A DNA stretch of 64,000 nt from JADFNB01 sp036397455 (GTDB taxonomy: Bacteria > Gemmatimonadota > Gemmatimonadetes > Gemmatimonadales > GWC2-71-9). The stretch is from NCBI GenBank assembly GCA_036397455.1, contig DASWIX010000080.1, forward strand, positions 1-64,000, read 5' to 3'. Shown one piece after another: positions 41,406-50,259 of the stretch (position 1 is its first letter; each line of letters opens with the position of its first letter). The notes beneath the pieces were generated by a model. It ran no database searches. It was given only the letters and a program-made list of their open reading frames with translations, and was not told the DNA's origin. Position numbers and translations under genes: made by a program.

Positions 41406-42244
41406 TGCCGGTGCCTCGCCGGCGCCTGACCTCTCGCGTCATGACCGCGGCCACGGTCGCCGCCGCGGCCTTCGCGCTCTTGCCGTTGTTCGCGATCTTC
41501 GGCGACCTCGTCGCCAAAGGCGCGTCGAGCATCAACTGGGACTTCTTCGTCAAGAACCCCGTGCCCGCCGGATCGACGGGAGGGGGGGTGGCCAACGCGA
41601 TCGTGGGCACGCTGATCGTCGTCGGGCTTGGGAGCCTCATCGGGTTGCCGATCGGGATTGGTGCCGGCATCTACCTCGCGGAATACGGCAAGGGGAAGCT
41701 GGCGATGACGGTCCGGTTTCTGGCCGATGTGCTCACGGGAACGCCTTCGGTGATCGTGGGGATATTCGTGTGGACGTGGATCGTGCGACCGATGGGGCAT
41801 TTTTCCGCGCTGTCGGGCGGCATCGCCCTGTCGGTGCTGACGATCCCGATGGTGACGCGGACGACCGAGGAGATGGTCCGACTGGTGCCCGGTTCCCTGC
41901 GGGAGGCGGCGCTGGCGCTCGGCTATCCGCGCTGGCGCGCCGCGCTGACGGTGATGGTGCGCTCCGCCTGGCCCGGGATCGTGACCGGAGCCCTGGTGGC
42001 GGTCGCACGCATCGCCGGCGAGACCGCCCCATTGCTGTTCACCGCGCTGGGGAACCTCAATTTCCGAACCAACATCATGCAGCCGATGCAGACGCTCTCG
42101 TTGCAGATCTATGTGTATGCCACCGGTCCGTTCGAGGAATGGCATCGCCTCGCCTGGGGCGCGGCCCTCGTCCTCATGGCCATCGTTCTCCTGTTCAGCA
42201 TCAGCGCGCGTCTCGCCACCCGATCCCGCTTCCGTGCCCGCTGA
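41405..42244 (+). CDS. pstA: Phosphate ABC transporter permease PstA
   Basis: About 279 residues from the ATG at 41405, six membrane helices, with IGIGAGIYLAEYGKGK, GTPSVIVGIFVWTW and the EAA loop ALALGYPRWRAALTVMV. The end overlaps the first pstB by 11 bp. Confidence 0.94.
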   Translation: MPVPRRRLTSRVMTAATVAAAAFALLPLFAIFGDLVAKGASSINWDFFVKNPVPAGSTGGGVANAIVGTLIVVGLGSLIGLPIGIGAGIYLAEYGKGKLAMTVRFLADVLTGTPSVIVGIFVWTWIVRPMGHFSALSGGIALSVLTIPMVTRTTEEMVRLVPGSLREAALALGYPRWRAALTVMVRSAWPGIVTGALVAVARIAGETAPLLFTALGNLNFRTNIMQPMQTLSLQIYVYATGPFEEWHRLAWGAALVLMAIVLLFSISARLATRSRFRAR

Positions 42245-42998
42245 AACGCCTCGCCTCCGGACCGACGGCTTGTGGGCCTATTTCGGCTCGACGCCTGCCG
42301 TCAAAGACGTGTCGCTGTCGTTTCCACCGAACACGGTGACGGCGATCATTGGCCCGTCCGGGTGCGGCAAAAGCACATTCCTCCGCTGTCTCAATCGCCT
42401 GCACGAGCTCGTGGGCGGAACCGTGCGGGGCGGCGTGCTGCTGGACGGCGAGGATATCTACGCGTCCCACGTGGATGCGGTCGCCGTCCGGAAGCGCGTC
42501 GGCATGGTGTTTCAGCGGCCCAATCCCTTTCCGACCATGAGTATCGCGGGGAACGTCACGGCCGGATTGCGGGTGAACGGACGCCGGTCCCGGAGCGACA
42601 CCGCGGCCGTGTTGGAACGCGCGCTCCGCGGTGCGGCGTTGTGGGACGAGGTCAAGGATCGGCTGCACGAGAGCCCGCTTTCCCTGTCGGGTGGGCAGCA
42701 GCAGCGACTGTGCCTGGCGCGAGCCATCGCACCGCAGCCAGACGTGGTGTTGCTCGACGAACCCACGTCCGCATTGGATCCCCTTGCGACGCAGGCGGTG
42801 GAGGAGTTGCTGCAGGAACTCAAACGGCAGTACACGGTTGTGATCGTGACACACAACATGCAGCAGGCGGCGCGCGTGTCCGATCGCACCGCGTTCTTCT
42901 ACCTGGGTGATCTGATAGAAACGGATGTCACCGCGAGAATGTTCACGGCGCCCAGCGAGGAGCGTACCGAGGCGTATATTACGGGACGGTTTGGATGA
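42234..42998 (+). CDS. pstB: Phosphate ABC transporter ATPase PstB, first of two
   Basis: About 254 residues from a GTG at 42234. Walker A is GPSGCGKST, the Q-loop is VFQRPNPFP, the signature is LSGGQQQR and Walker B is VVLLDEPTSALDP, with H-loop VTHNM. All catalytic residues are present. PstB proteins drive phosphate import. It differs clearly from the second copy (MSIAGNVTAGLR against SVFDNVAFGPRL, DEPTSALDP against DEPCSALDP), so the pair is an old duplication and not a recent copy. Confidence 0.93.
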   Translation: MPAETPRLRTDGLWAYFGSTPAVKDVSLSFPPNTVTAIIGPSGCGKSTFLRCLNRLHELVGGTVRGGVLLDGEDIYASHVDAVAVRKRVGMVFQRPNPFPTMSIAGNVTAGLRVNGRRSRSDTAAVLERALRGAALWDEVKDRLHESPLSLSGGQQQRLCLARAIAPQPDVVLLDEPTSALDPLATQAVEELLQELKRQYTVVIVTHNMQQAARVSDRTAFFYLGDLIETDVTARMFTAPSEERTEAYITGRFG

Positions 42999-43750
42999 TG
43001 TCGGAACTGTCGATCCAGGGCTTCCATTTCTGGTATGGCGACGTGCCGGCGCTCACGAACGTTGCCGTCACCGCGGCCGCCGGTCAGATCACCGCGTTCA
43101 TCGGACCGTCCGGGTGCGGCAAGAGCACCTTGCTTCGTTCGATCAATCGGATGAACGAGTTGCTTCCAGGCGTGCGGCATACAGGGGACATCCTGTTGCG
43201 CGGTCAATCCGTCTACGACTCCGACACCGACGTGGTAGAACTGCGGCGCCGCGTTGGTATGGTCTTTCAGACACCGAATCCCTTTCCAAAGTCCGTGTTC
43301 GACAACGTGGCCTTTGGGCCGCGCTTGAACGGTGCCGGCTCGGGCCGCGAGTTGGCGGATCGAGTCGAGACGGCGCTCAAGCGGGCGGCGCTCTGGAATG
43401 AGGTCGCGGATCGGCTCCACGAGGCCGGCACGGGACTGTCCGGCGGGCAGCAACAGCGCCTGTGCATCGCCCGCGCATTGGCGAACGAACCCGAGATGCT
43501 CCTGCTCGACGAGCCGTGTTCGGCGCTGGATCCCGTCGCCACCCAACGCATCGAAGAGCTGCTGCTCGAATTGAAAAGCGACGTCCCCATCGTTATTGTG
43601 ACACACAACCTCCACCAGGCCGCCCGCATCGCGGATCGCACGGCGTTCTTCTATCTCGGTGAACTCGTGGAGGTCGCTGACTCCGAGGAGCTGTTCAGCC
43701 GGCCACGTGAAAAGCGGACCGAGGCCTACGTCACAGGGAGATTCGGTTGA
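42995..43750 (+). CDS. pstB: Phosphate ABC transporter ATPase PstB, second of two
   Basis: 251 residues with intact Walker A (GPSGCGKST), Q-loop (VFQTPNPFP), signature (LSGGQQQR), Walker B with the DEPCSALDP typical of PstB, and H-loop. It overlaps the first pstB by four bases and phoU by four (TTGA). Both copies end with the same RTEAYVTGRFG-type tail. A heterodimeric ATPase, or two alternative homodimers, are both possible. Confidence 0.93.
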   Translation: MMSELSIQGFHFWYGDVPALTNVAVTAAAGQITAFIGPSGCGKSTLLRSINRMNELLPGVRHTGDILLRGQSVYDSDTDVVELRRRVGMVFQTPNPFPKSVFDNVAFGPRLNGAGSGRELADRVETALKRAALWNEVADRLHEAGTGLSGGQQQRLCIARALANEPEMLLLDEPCSALDPVATQRIEELLLELKSDVPIVIVTHNLHQAARIADRTAFFYLGELVEVADSEELFSRPREKRTEAYVTGRFG

Positions 43751-44436
43751 CCAATCCCGCCCCGCGGCATTTCCACGAAGAACTCGCGCAACTCAAGGAC
43801 CGGGTCCTCCAGATGTGCAGCCGGGTCCAGAACGCGCTCGATCGGGCGGTGAACAGCCTGTTGGATCGCGACGCCGCCGCCGCCGAGCGCGTGATCGCAG
43901 AAGACCACGGCATCGATGATATGGAGGTGGAAGTCGAAGAGACGGTCACGAACCTGATCGCGCTCCAGCAGCCGATGGCGCGTGACCTGCGGTTGATTCT
44001 GGCGATGCTTAAAATCTCCAACGATCTGGAGCGCGTGGGCGATCATGCGGTGAACATCGCCGAGTGTGCCAGGCGCTTGCCGCAAGCCCGTGTGATCGCG
44101 CCCGAGCCGGAACTCGTGGAGATGAGCCGGCTGGCCCGGCAGATGCTCGCGGACGCCATCGACGCGTTCGTGCGTGGAGACGCGACGGCAGGGCGCGATG
44201 TGTGCCGACGTGATGACAAGGTCGACGCGTTGCACCGCTCGATGTTCCGCATCCTGATCACGCACATGGCGGAAGATCCGCATGTGATCGGCGCGGCAAT
44301 GGAGCTGTTTCTCGTGAGCCGCAACCTCGAGCGTGTTGCGGATCTTGCCACGAACGTCGCGGAAGATGTCGTCTTCCTGGTGGAGGGGAAGACGATCAAA
44401 CATGGTGCGGAAGGCCGTCCCGAGGACCGTTCCTGA
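43747..44436 (+). CDS. phoU: Phosphate signalling regulator PhoU
   Basis: 229 residues starting at TTG, which overlaps the pstB stop. The two three-helix bundles with the metal-binding repeats are present (ISNDLERVGDHAVNIAE and SRNLERVADLATNVAEDV). PhoU links the Pst transporter to PhoR and keeps the regulon off when phosphate is plentiful. Confidence 0.94.
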   Translation: MTNPAPRHFHEELAQLKDRVLQMCSRVQNALDRAVNSLLDRDAAAAERVIAEDHGIDDMEVEVEETVTNLIALQQPMARDLRLILAMLKISNDLERVGDHAVNIAECARRLPQARVIAPEPELVEMSRLARQMLADAIDAFVRGDATAGRDVCRRDDKVDALHRSMFRILITHMAEDPHVIGAAMELFLVSRNLERVADLATNVAEDVVFLVEGKTIKHGAEGRPEDRS

Positions 44437-44474
44437 TCGAACTCAACCCATCGTTCATCGCGGAGTACACGTAC

Positions 44475-45560
44475 GTGACCCGTCCCATCAAGCACCGGCT
44501 CAGCCTCGTGGCCGGCGTCGTCGTGCTCGCCTCGGCGGGCGTCGCGCGGGTAGCGGCCGCCCAGGTGGAACTCAAGTCGCGTGCCCTGGAAATCACGCTG
44601 ACCGGGCGCCTGCAAACGCAATTCAACTCGACCTCGGTGTCCGGCGAGCGGGCATCCGAGTTCCTGATTCGTCGCGCCCGCCTGACCGCGGAGATTGTGG
44701 TCAGCGATCTGGTGCACGGAAAGGTCCAGCCGGACTTCGGCGAAGGGCGCCTGGCGTTGAAAGACGCCTATATGCAGTTGAGATTCTCCCCGGCATTGCG
44801 GACGACGTTCGGTCAGTTCAAGCGTCCGTTCGACGTGTTCGAGCTGACCAGCTCGACGCAGATCCTGGTCGTGGAGCGCGCGGGCGGTGTCAACGGCGTG
44901 GACACGTGTGCCGGTCCGGGTGGGTTGTGTGCCTACAGCCGGTTCACGGAAAAACTCGGCTTCTCCGACCGCGACATCGGGGTGATGGCCGACGGCCGAT
45001 TCAACGGGGGACAGCTGGAGTATGCCGTGTCGGTCACGAACGGTACCGGAGCGAATCGCGAGGACGAGAATGGTTCCCGTTCGTTCTCGGGGCGCGTGGC
45101 GGTGGTGCCGCTGCGCGGGTTGCGTGTCGCCGCGAACGCCGGGGCACACGACTTTACCAACCCGGCGACCGGTGACGAGTACGCCGTGGCGTTCGGCGGA
45201 GACGTGGAGTACGGGAACTTCAACGAGGGGCTCCACGTGCAGGCCGGACTGACCACGGGCGACAACTGGCTCAACCTGGTGGCAACCGATCCGACACGGT
45301 TCGTCACGACGCAGGGTATCGTGACCTACAAGCTCCCGCTGACGGCCGGCGGGTATCTCTCCGGCATCGAGCCGCTCTTCCGCGTGAGTTGGGGCGATCC
45401 GGACCGTGCGACGCCCGGGGATGCCGGGTGGTTGTTGACCCCGGGATTCGTGGCGCACATCGTCGGCCGCAACAAGATCGCGGCGAACGTGGATATCTGG
45501 TCCCCGGCCTCCGGCGACACGGAGTGGTCGCTCAAAGTGCAAGCGGGGATGCATTTCTGA
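44475..45560 (+). CDS. Phosphate-selective porin of the OprP/OprO family
   Basis: 361 residues starting at GTG, with a signal peptide cut near AAAQ. The barrel begins with EITLTGRLQTQFN and has RRARLTAEIVVSD, FGQFKRPFDVFELTSS and a terminal phenylalanine (VQAGMHF), all typical of PF07396 porins. It follows phoU by 38 bp and completes the phosphate island with an anion channel in the outer membrane. Confidence 0.9.
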   Translation: MTRPIKHRLSLVAGVVVLASAGVARVAAAQVELKSRALEITLTGRLQTQFNSTSVSGERASEFLIRRARLTAEIVVSDLVHGKVQPDFGEGRLALKDAYMQLRFSPALRTTFGQFKRPFDVFELTSSTQILVVERAGGVNGVDTCAGPGGLCAYSRFTEKLGFSDRDIGVMADGRFNGGQLEYAVSVTNGTGANREDENGSRSFSGRVAVVPLRGLRVAANAGAHDFTNPATGDEYAVAFGGDVEYGNFNEGLHVQAGLTTGDNWLNLVATDPTRFVTTQGIVTYKLPLTAGGYLSGIEPLFRVSWGDPDRATPGDAGWLLTPGFVAHIVGRNKIAANVDIWSPASGDTEWSLKVQAGMHF

Positions 45561-45660
45561 TTGCAGATTGCAGATTGCAGATTGCAGATTGCAGATTGCA
45601 AATTTGGGATTGGAGAGTTTGTCCCCCAATCTGCAATCCCCAATCTGCAATCTGCAATCT
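45558..45660. repeat. Heptanucleotide tandem repeats arranged as a large inverted repeat
   Basis: Five to six copies of GATTGCA (45558-45600) face four interrupted copies of the complement TGCAATC (45628-45660) across a 27-base centre. The transcript from either strand could fold into a long hairpin. It fills the space between the convergent porin and glycosidase-like genes, including both stop codons, and may act as a terminator for both. Confidence 0.8.
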
Positions 45661-48600
45661 ACGATCCCCCCCGCGACACGATCACGAACAATCCCTGATT
45701 GGCCGGCACCCGCACGCGCGACAGGTCGATCTCACCGGCTCGCTGGAGTCCCTCGACCGCCGGCGTGACGGCCCGCGCGCCCGGCGCCAATCCCAACGTG
45801 GGCCAATCGACCGTGAGGTTGACGGTCTCGTTTTGGGCCGACCACGATGCTAGAGCGATGAGTACACCGTCAGGGCGAATGTAGGCGGTCGCGAACACCC
45901 GCGGGTGTTCGGTGGTAACCGGCGCGTCGTCCAGCCAGTACCCCAGCATGCGGCTCTGTTCAATCCCGAAGTCGTTGATCATGCGCCAGACGGGACGGGG
46001 ATCGATGTCGCCCCAGAAGCGCGTCGTCATGCCGTACAGCAGGCCGCGGTAGGGATGCCCGCCATCCTGCAACATCTCCCCCATCAGGCCGAACGGGAGT
46101 CCGGATACCTCGGTGAACCAGTAGTCCTCATCCCGGTCATACTCGAAATACTCGCCGAACCAGAGCCGCGAGATGTACGGAAAGTGCTCCATGTACAACA
46201 AGGCGCTATTGATGTGGCCATCGCGCGGATTGAATTGATTGGCCGAGTGTAAATCGATGATGACGGTGTCGCGATGGGCGTGGAGTACGGAGACCATCCG
46301 TTTCACCGTCTCGCGGCTGAAGGCGATGTCATCGAGGTACAGTCCGTCGATGTACTGATTCTCGGCCAGCCAGGCGAGTCCCGCGACATAGTAGTTGGTC
46401 CAGCGTGACGTGCCCTTGTCGAGCATCGCGGCGTCGTCGACGCCCCAGGCATGCCACGCCGAGTGATAGTTGGACTCGAGGTGTTCCTGCATCCATGAGT
46501 GGCCGCCGGCGTCGCCGTCGTTCAGGATCTCATCGCCGAGGCTGCGCAGCGCGAACAACTCGTGTGCACGGTAGGTCAGCTCGCGGATCGTATAGTAGAG
46601 CTTGACCTTGATCCCCTTTGCATGCGCTTCCTCGATATAGGCGGTCTGCAGATCCAGATTGAAAAACGGGTAGTTGATATACGGGTTGATCTCATTCGCA
46701 TGGTGGATGTTGACCACCGTGCCGCCCCACGCGATGACCGAATCGACGGGCACGTAGCGGTGCACGAAGCGCGTTCGGAAGTGTGTTGGAGGGTCGATCG
46801 GTTTGAAGGGGGTGAGCAGGAGCCGGATGTTGAACCGCAACGTGTCCCCCGCGGCCAGGTGCCGCGGGCCGGAGTAGTTGCGGGCGGTGACCGCGGTGCG
46901 ACTCGTCTCGATGCGAATGCCACCGCGCCCGTCGTTGAACCACGATGCCGGCATGCGCAGCGGTTGGTTTTGATAGAAGTTAGTGTTGAGCGGTCGCGCG
47001 TAGCCATCGTCCCGCAACACGTACTGCAAACCGGCGTTGACGCCGCCGAGCCACACCCCTTCCTGGTGGTTTTCGACCGTCCACGTCCAGTCGATGCGTG
47101 GCGGCCGCTTCCCGCCACGCAAGCCAAGTCCCAGCATGTACTCGGCCGCCGCCGGCTGGAGCACGACCGGGAGCGCGATGTCGTCGACCTGGAGATCGCG
47201 CAACGCCCGGATGGTGAGGTGATAGTCCAGCATCCCGTCGTATTCCAGCGCCCCGTCTACCCGCAGAGTTACCTGGTCGGATCGACTTTCGCCGGACCAC
47301 GTGACGCGACCGCGTGCTTCCTGTCGTAGCGTGAGTTCGCCAGGCGACAACCGCTCCCGGTGGCCGGCGACGACGATCTCCAGATCGAGCGGTCGGGCGA
47401 GCACCGGCTGGGGCGTTGCGACGAGGTGCGTCATCTCCGGGCTGAAATAGCTGAGCAACTGGTCGGGCAGGCCGGATGGGCCCAGCGCCACCGTGCGCCC
47501 CAGGATGGACAGTGCATGTCCGTCGACGCGCACCGGCTCGAATGGCTCGATGATGAAATCGGGATCGGTACCCGCCGTCGAGTTCAGCCAGGCGAGCCGA
47601 GTCATCAGTTCGGGCGTGGCGAATCCGTGATCGACCGCGCGGGCGGGCTGCACGTCGATGGTGACATGGACCGACTTGCTGCCTCGGTTTGCCGTCGACA
47701 CCGTGACGTTGCCATCGTACGACCCCGGCGCCTGATCCTCGGGTATGGCCAGCCCGATCCAGAGCGGTTGCACCGTCCCGGCCGGCACCGCGACGTCGGT
47801 GTCGAACCGGCGGCCCTGTTCGTCGATGCCGCCGCAGTTGAAGCAGGTCAGCGTCTCGTCAAACGCGGCCGGGAAACCGTCGAACGCCACGCGCACCTGT
47901 CTCAGCGAGTCCACGCCGGCGATCAACGCGAGCTGGAAGGTGAAGGACTCCCCGCGGAGCGCTTTGCCGGCGAACTCGGCCGTCCGTTCCCGGGCGGTCC
48001 AATGCCGCGGCAGGAAGTTCCGCATCCGCACCGGATAGTCGCGGTGCTCGGGCACGACGGCCCAGCCACCCTCAGCGGCCGGCATGAAGGAGGCGGACTC
48101 GGAATCGCTCGCGATCACCTCCATCGGGAAGAAACGGTGAAAGGTGTTCAGCGATTGGATGTGGGTGGTACGCGCGCGCGGCAGGCTCATCGGGTCCGCG
48201 GCGCGCACCCGCCGTTCCCAGACGGCGTCCGCCCGGGACACGAACGCCGGGTAGGTGACGCGGGGGTAGTAGCCGCCGGTGGATTCCCACGGCAGGTAGT
48301 AGATGTGGTACGTCGTCGATCCCGGGTTCGGCCGGAAGGCGATGTCGCCCGACAGGTGCTCCACGCGTAACGGCAGCACGTTGGTCACCGGCTCATTGGA
48401 CGCGGCGTCGACGACGACGAGCGACGTGGACGCTGGATTACGATCGTGGCGCCGCCACGGGATCGTGACCAGCACCGCGTCGTCGCCCACACGGTCGACC
48501 ACGACGACCGCGCGATGGTTCCCCCACGATCGGCCCTGAGCGCCCGCCGCAAGATGGGGCTCCCAGTTGCCGGCCTCGAATACGACGCCGTCGATGACAT

Positions 48601-48706
48601 TGGGAATCTCGGGCGCGCGGAGTAGTTCGCCGGTTCCCGGTGCGCAGGAAGCCAACAGGGCGAGCGCGGCCATGCAGAGCGGCGGCGTGCGTCGATCGGT
48701 CGTCAT
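45659..48706 (-). CDS. Large lipoprotein, probable glycoside hydrolase-like protein (DUF6067/GH123-type)
   Basis: 1015 residues with a lipobox near Cys21 (LALLASCAPG). The N-terminal half is beta-rich, with sandwich-like domains (for example GSYDGNVTVST at about 330). The C-terminal half resembles a TIM-barrel glycosidase: INPYINYPFFNLDLQTAYI, GIKVKLYYTIRELT, YIDGLYLDDIAFSRETVKRM with candidate acidic residues D-D, and TVIIDLHSANQFN. This is the pattern I associate with DUF6067 proteins distantly related to GH123. The substrate is unknown and no other polysaccharide-use genes are adjacent. It is convergent with the porin gene. Confidence 0.6.
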   Translation of the reverse strand: MTTDRRTPPLCMAALALLASCAPGTGELLRAPEIPNVIDGVVFEAGNWEPHLAAGAQGRSWGNHRAVVVVDRVGDDAVLVTIPWRRHDRNPASTSLVVVDAASNEPVTNVLPLRVEHLSGDIAFRPNPGSTTYHIYYLPWESTGGYYPRVTYPAFVSRADAVWERRVRAADPMSLPRARTTHIQSLNTFHRFFPMEVIASDSESASFMPAAEGGWAVVPEHRDYPVRMRNFLPRHWTARERTAEFAGKALRGESFTFQLALIAGVDSLRQVRVAFDGFPAAFDETLTCFNCGGIDEQGRRFDTDVAVPAGTVQPLWIGLAIPEDQAPGSYDGNVTVSTANRGSKSVHVTIDVQPARAVDHGFATPELMTRLAWLNSTAGTDPDFIIEPFEPVRVDGHALSILGRTVALGPSGLPDQLLSYFSPEMTHLVATPQPVLARPLDLEIVVAGHRERLSPGELTLRQEARGRVTWSGESRSDQVTLRVDGALEYDGMLDYHLTIRALRDLQVDDIALPVVLQPAAAEYMLGLGLRGGKRPPRIDWTWTVENHQEGVWLGGVNAGLQYVLRDDGYARPLNTNFYQNQPLRMPASWFNDGRGGIRIETSRTAVTARNYSGPRHLAAGDTLRFNIRLLLTPFKPIDPPTHFRTRFVHRYVPVDSVIAWGGTVVNIHHANEINPYINYPFFNLDLQTAYIEEAHAKGIKVKLYYTIRELTYRAHELFALRSLGDEILNDGDAGGHSWMQEHLESNYHSAWHAWGVDDAAMLDKGTSRWTNYYVAGLAWLAENQYIDGLYLDDIAFSRETVKRMVSVLHAHRDTVIIDLHSANQFNPRDGHINSALLYMEHFPYISRLWFGEYFEYDRDEDYWFTEVSGLPFGLMGEMLQDGGHPYRGLLYGMTTRFWGDIDPRPVWRMINDFGIEQSRMLGYWLDDAPVTTEHPRVFATAYIRPDGVLIALASWSAQNETVNLTVDWPTLGLAPGARAVTPAVEGLQRAGEIDLSRVRVPANQGLFVIVSRGGS

Positions 48707-48906
48707 GGGTCACCGACAAGATGCGAAAGTGAAGGCGGGCGTGATCGGGACGAGCGTAGCGCGAAATGCCATATGGCGGATTGCGGTCGAGGTTCTTGCG
48801 GCCGAACCGGGTTCGGGAGAGAATCTACCCTGCGGTTCCCGTTGCCACATCGGGGCCCGCCCCTCACCGGTTACGACCGTCAACGAACGCATCGGGGATC
48901 AACGAC

Positions 48907-49389
48907 ATGGATTGGCACTCTCGCATCTCACGGAGCTTTGCATCGCTCACCGTTGGCATGGCGCTGTGCGTGGCATGCCCAGGGCATGCCGCGGCGCAGG
49001 ACCCGTACGCGATGGTGACGCGTGGTACCCGCATCCTGGAGCATGGCACCGGCCTTCGGATCAAGGTCCTGGTGGAGGCGGCCAATCTGGGGGGGGCCGA
49101 GGTGGACATCGGCGAGATCACGTTCCCGGCCGGTTCGGCTCCCACCAGCGGTCATGTGCACGCGGCGATCGAGATCTTCTATATCCTGAGTGGCCAGCTC
49201 GACCACATCGTCAACGGCGAGTCACATCTCCTCGATCCCGGCATGGTAGGCATTGTCCGTCCGGGTGATGAGGTCATCCACCGAGTGGCGTCCGACCACC
49301 CGGTGAAGGCGCTCGTCATCTGGGCGCCTGGTGGTGAGGTGGAGCGGATCGCGCGGTTCTTCCAGCAGCGTCCCATCGACAAGGACTAG
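48907..49389 (+). CDS. Exported single-domain cupin
   Basis: 160 residues from the ATG at 48907 with a signal peptide cut near AAAQ. The cupin motifs are visible as SGHVHAAIEIFYILSGQLDHI and VRPGDEVIHRV, keeping His and Glu ligands for a metal. Exported small cupins of this sort are of unknown role. It begins about 200 bp from the divergent glycosidase-like gene. Confidence 0.75.
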   Translation: MDWHSRISRSFASLTVGMALCVACPGHAAAQDPYAMVTRGTRILEHGTGLRIKVLVEAANLGGAEVDIGEITFPAGSAPTSGHVHAAIEIFYILSGQLDHIVNGESHLLDPGMVGIVRPGDEVIHRVASDHPVKALVIWAPGGEVERIARFFQQRPIDKD

Positions 49390-49551
49390 GCCTCCGCCGA
49401 CTCCCTGGCGGAAGCGGTTGCCGGCAACGAAGTTGGCCTCCGCGTCGCAGGCGTCGAGTTGCAGCACGCGGGTTACCTGTGCCAGTTCCGACTCGTATAG
49501 CCCGCGGCGGTACTCCAGGTTGGCCAGCCCGAGCAGTGCTTCGCGATGCAC
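49390..49551 (-). pseudogene. Fragment of a TPR protein
   Basis: The minus strand reads HREALLGLANLEYRRGLYES and then LAQVTRVLQLDACDAEANFV, a classic pair of tetratricopeptide helices. Both sides are broken: the frame runs into the cupin gene downstream and into unrelated sequence upstream. It is a relic of a larger protein. Confidence 0.55.
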
Positions 49552-49569
49552 GGCTCCTCACCAAGCACA

Positions 49570-50118
49570 TATTCGAACAACTCGCGTCAGACGCGCCGTC
49601 CGCCAGCGCGCCGCCCGCCTGGGCGGCGGTGCGATAGTCCGTCACGAGCCACGCCGGCAGCTCGAGGCTGAACGTGCGCAGGAGTTCGTGGAAATGGCCC
49701 GACCACGACACGGCCACCGCCACGTTACCGACCGCATACTCGATGATGAGGTCCGACCCGATGATCCACGCCACCAGCTCGCCTAGCGCGGCATACGCGT
49801 AGGTGTATGCCGATCCGGCCACAGGTACCATGGCGGCGAACTCTCCGTAACACAGGGCCGCGAACCCGCATGCAACGCCGGTGAGCAGGAACGAGATGAC
49901 GATGGCGGGGCCGGCGCCGAGGTGGCTCGCCCCGCCGGCAATCGCCGACCCCGTCGACGAGGATGCCCGCCCCAATGATGGCGCACGTCGAGGGCCGTCA
50001 CGTCCCAGCGGCCCGGGACGCGGCGTAACGTCGAGCTGCCGGCTTCGTGCTCGACGGCGTCGACGGGGTTCCGCGCGAGGAGGCGGGCGCGTACGGAGGG
50101 CTGATGTCGGTGCGGCAT
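49570..50118 (-). pseudogene. Truncated and frameshifted amino-acid permease (APC/CAT family)
   Basis: The N-terminus LLARNPVDAVEHEAGSSTL with RRVPGRWDVTALDV is followed after a frameshift by GAGPAIVISFLLTGVACGFA, then EFAAMVPVAGSAYTYAYAAL and GELVAWIIGSDLIIEYAVGN. These are helices 1 to 4 of a cationic-amino-acid-type permease. The rest (over 300 residues) is missing after about 49590. The region 49390-50259 between the cupin and the amine oxidase holds only this and the TPR fragment. Confidence 0.7.
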
Positions 50119-50259
50119 GGGTGGTCAAAAAGGCTCTGGCGTCCGGCGCGGTCCGGCAATGGCGGTTCGATGGAGGCCTGGACACGTTTATCGCGGAGGC
50201 GCACACTTCCGACACGGGAGCGCACACTCGCGTCCCGGCCCCCAGCCCCGTCGAGGATC

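Noticed and set aside
44043..45650. Long minus-strand open frame opposite phoU and the porin
   Set aside because: It reads through the GATTGCA repeats and has no protein motifs, whereas phoU and the OprP-like porin on the plus strand are unmistakable.
50047..50259. Upstream extension of the amine oxidase into the permease debris
   Set aside because: This part overlaps the relic of the amino-acid permease on the other strand and has no family similarity. The FAD motif follows soon after 50341.
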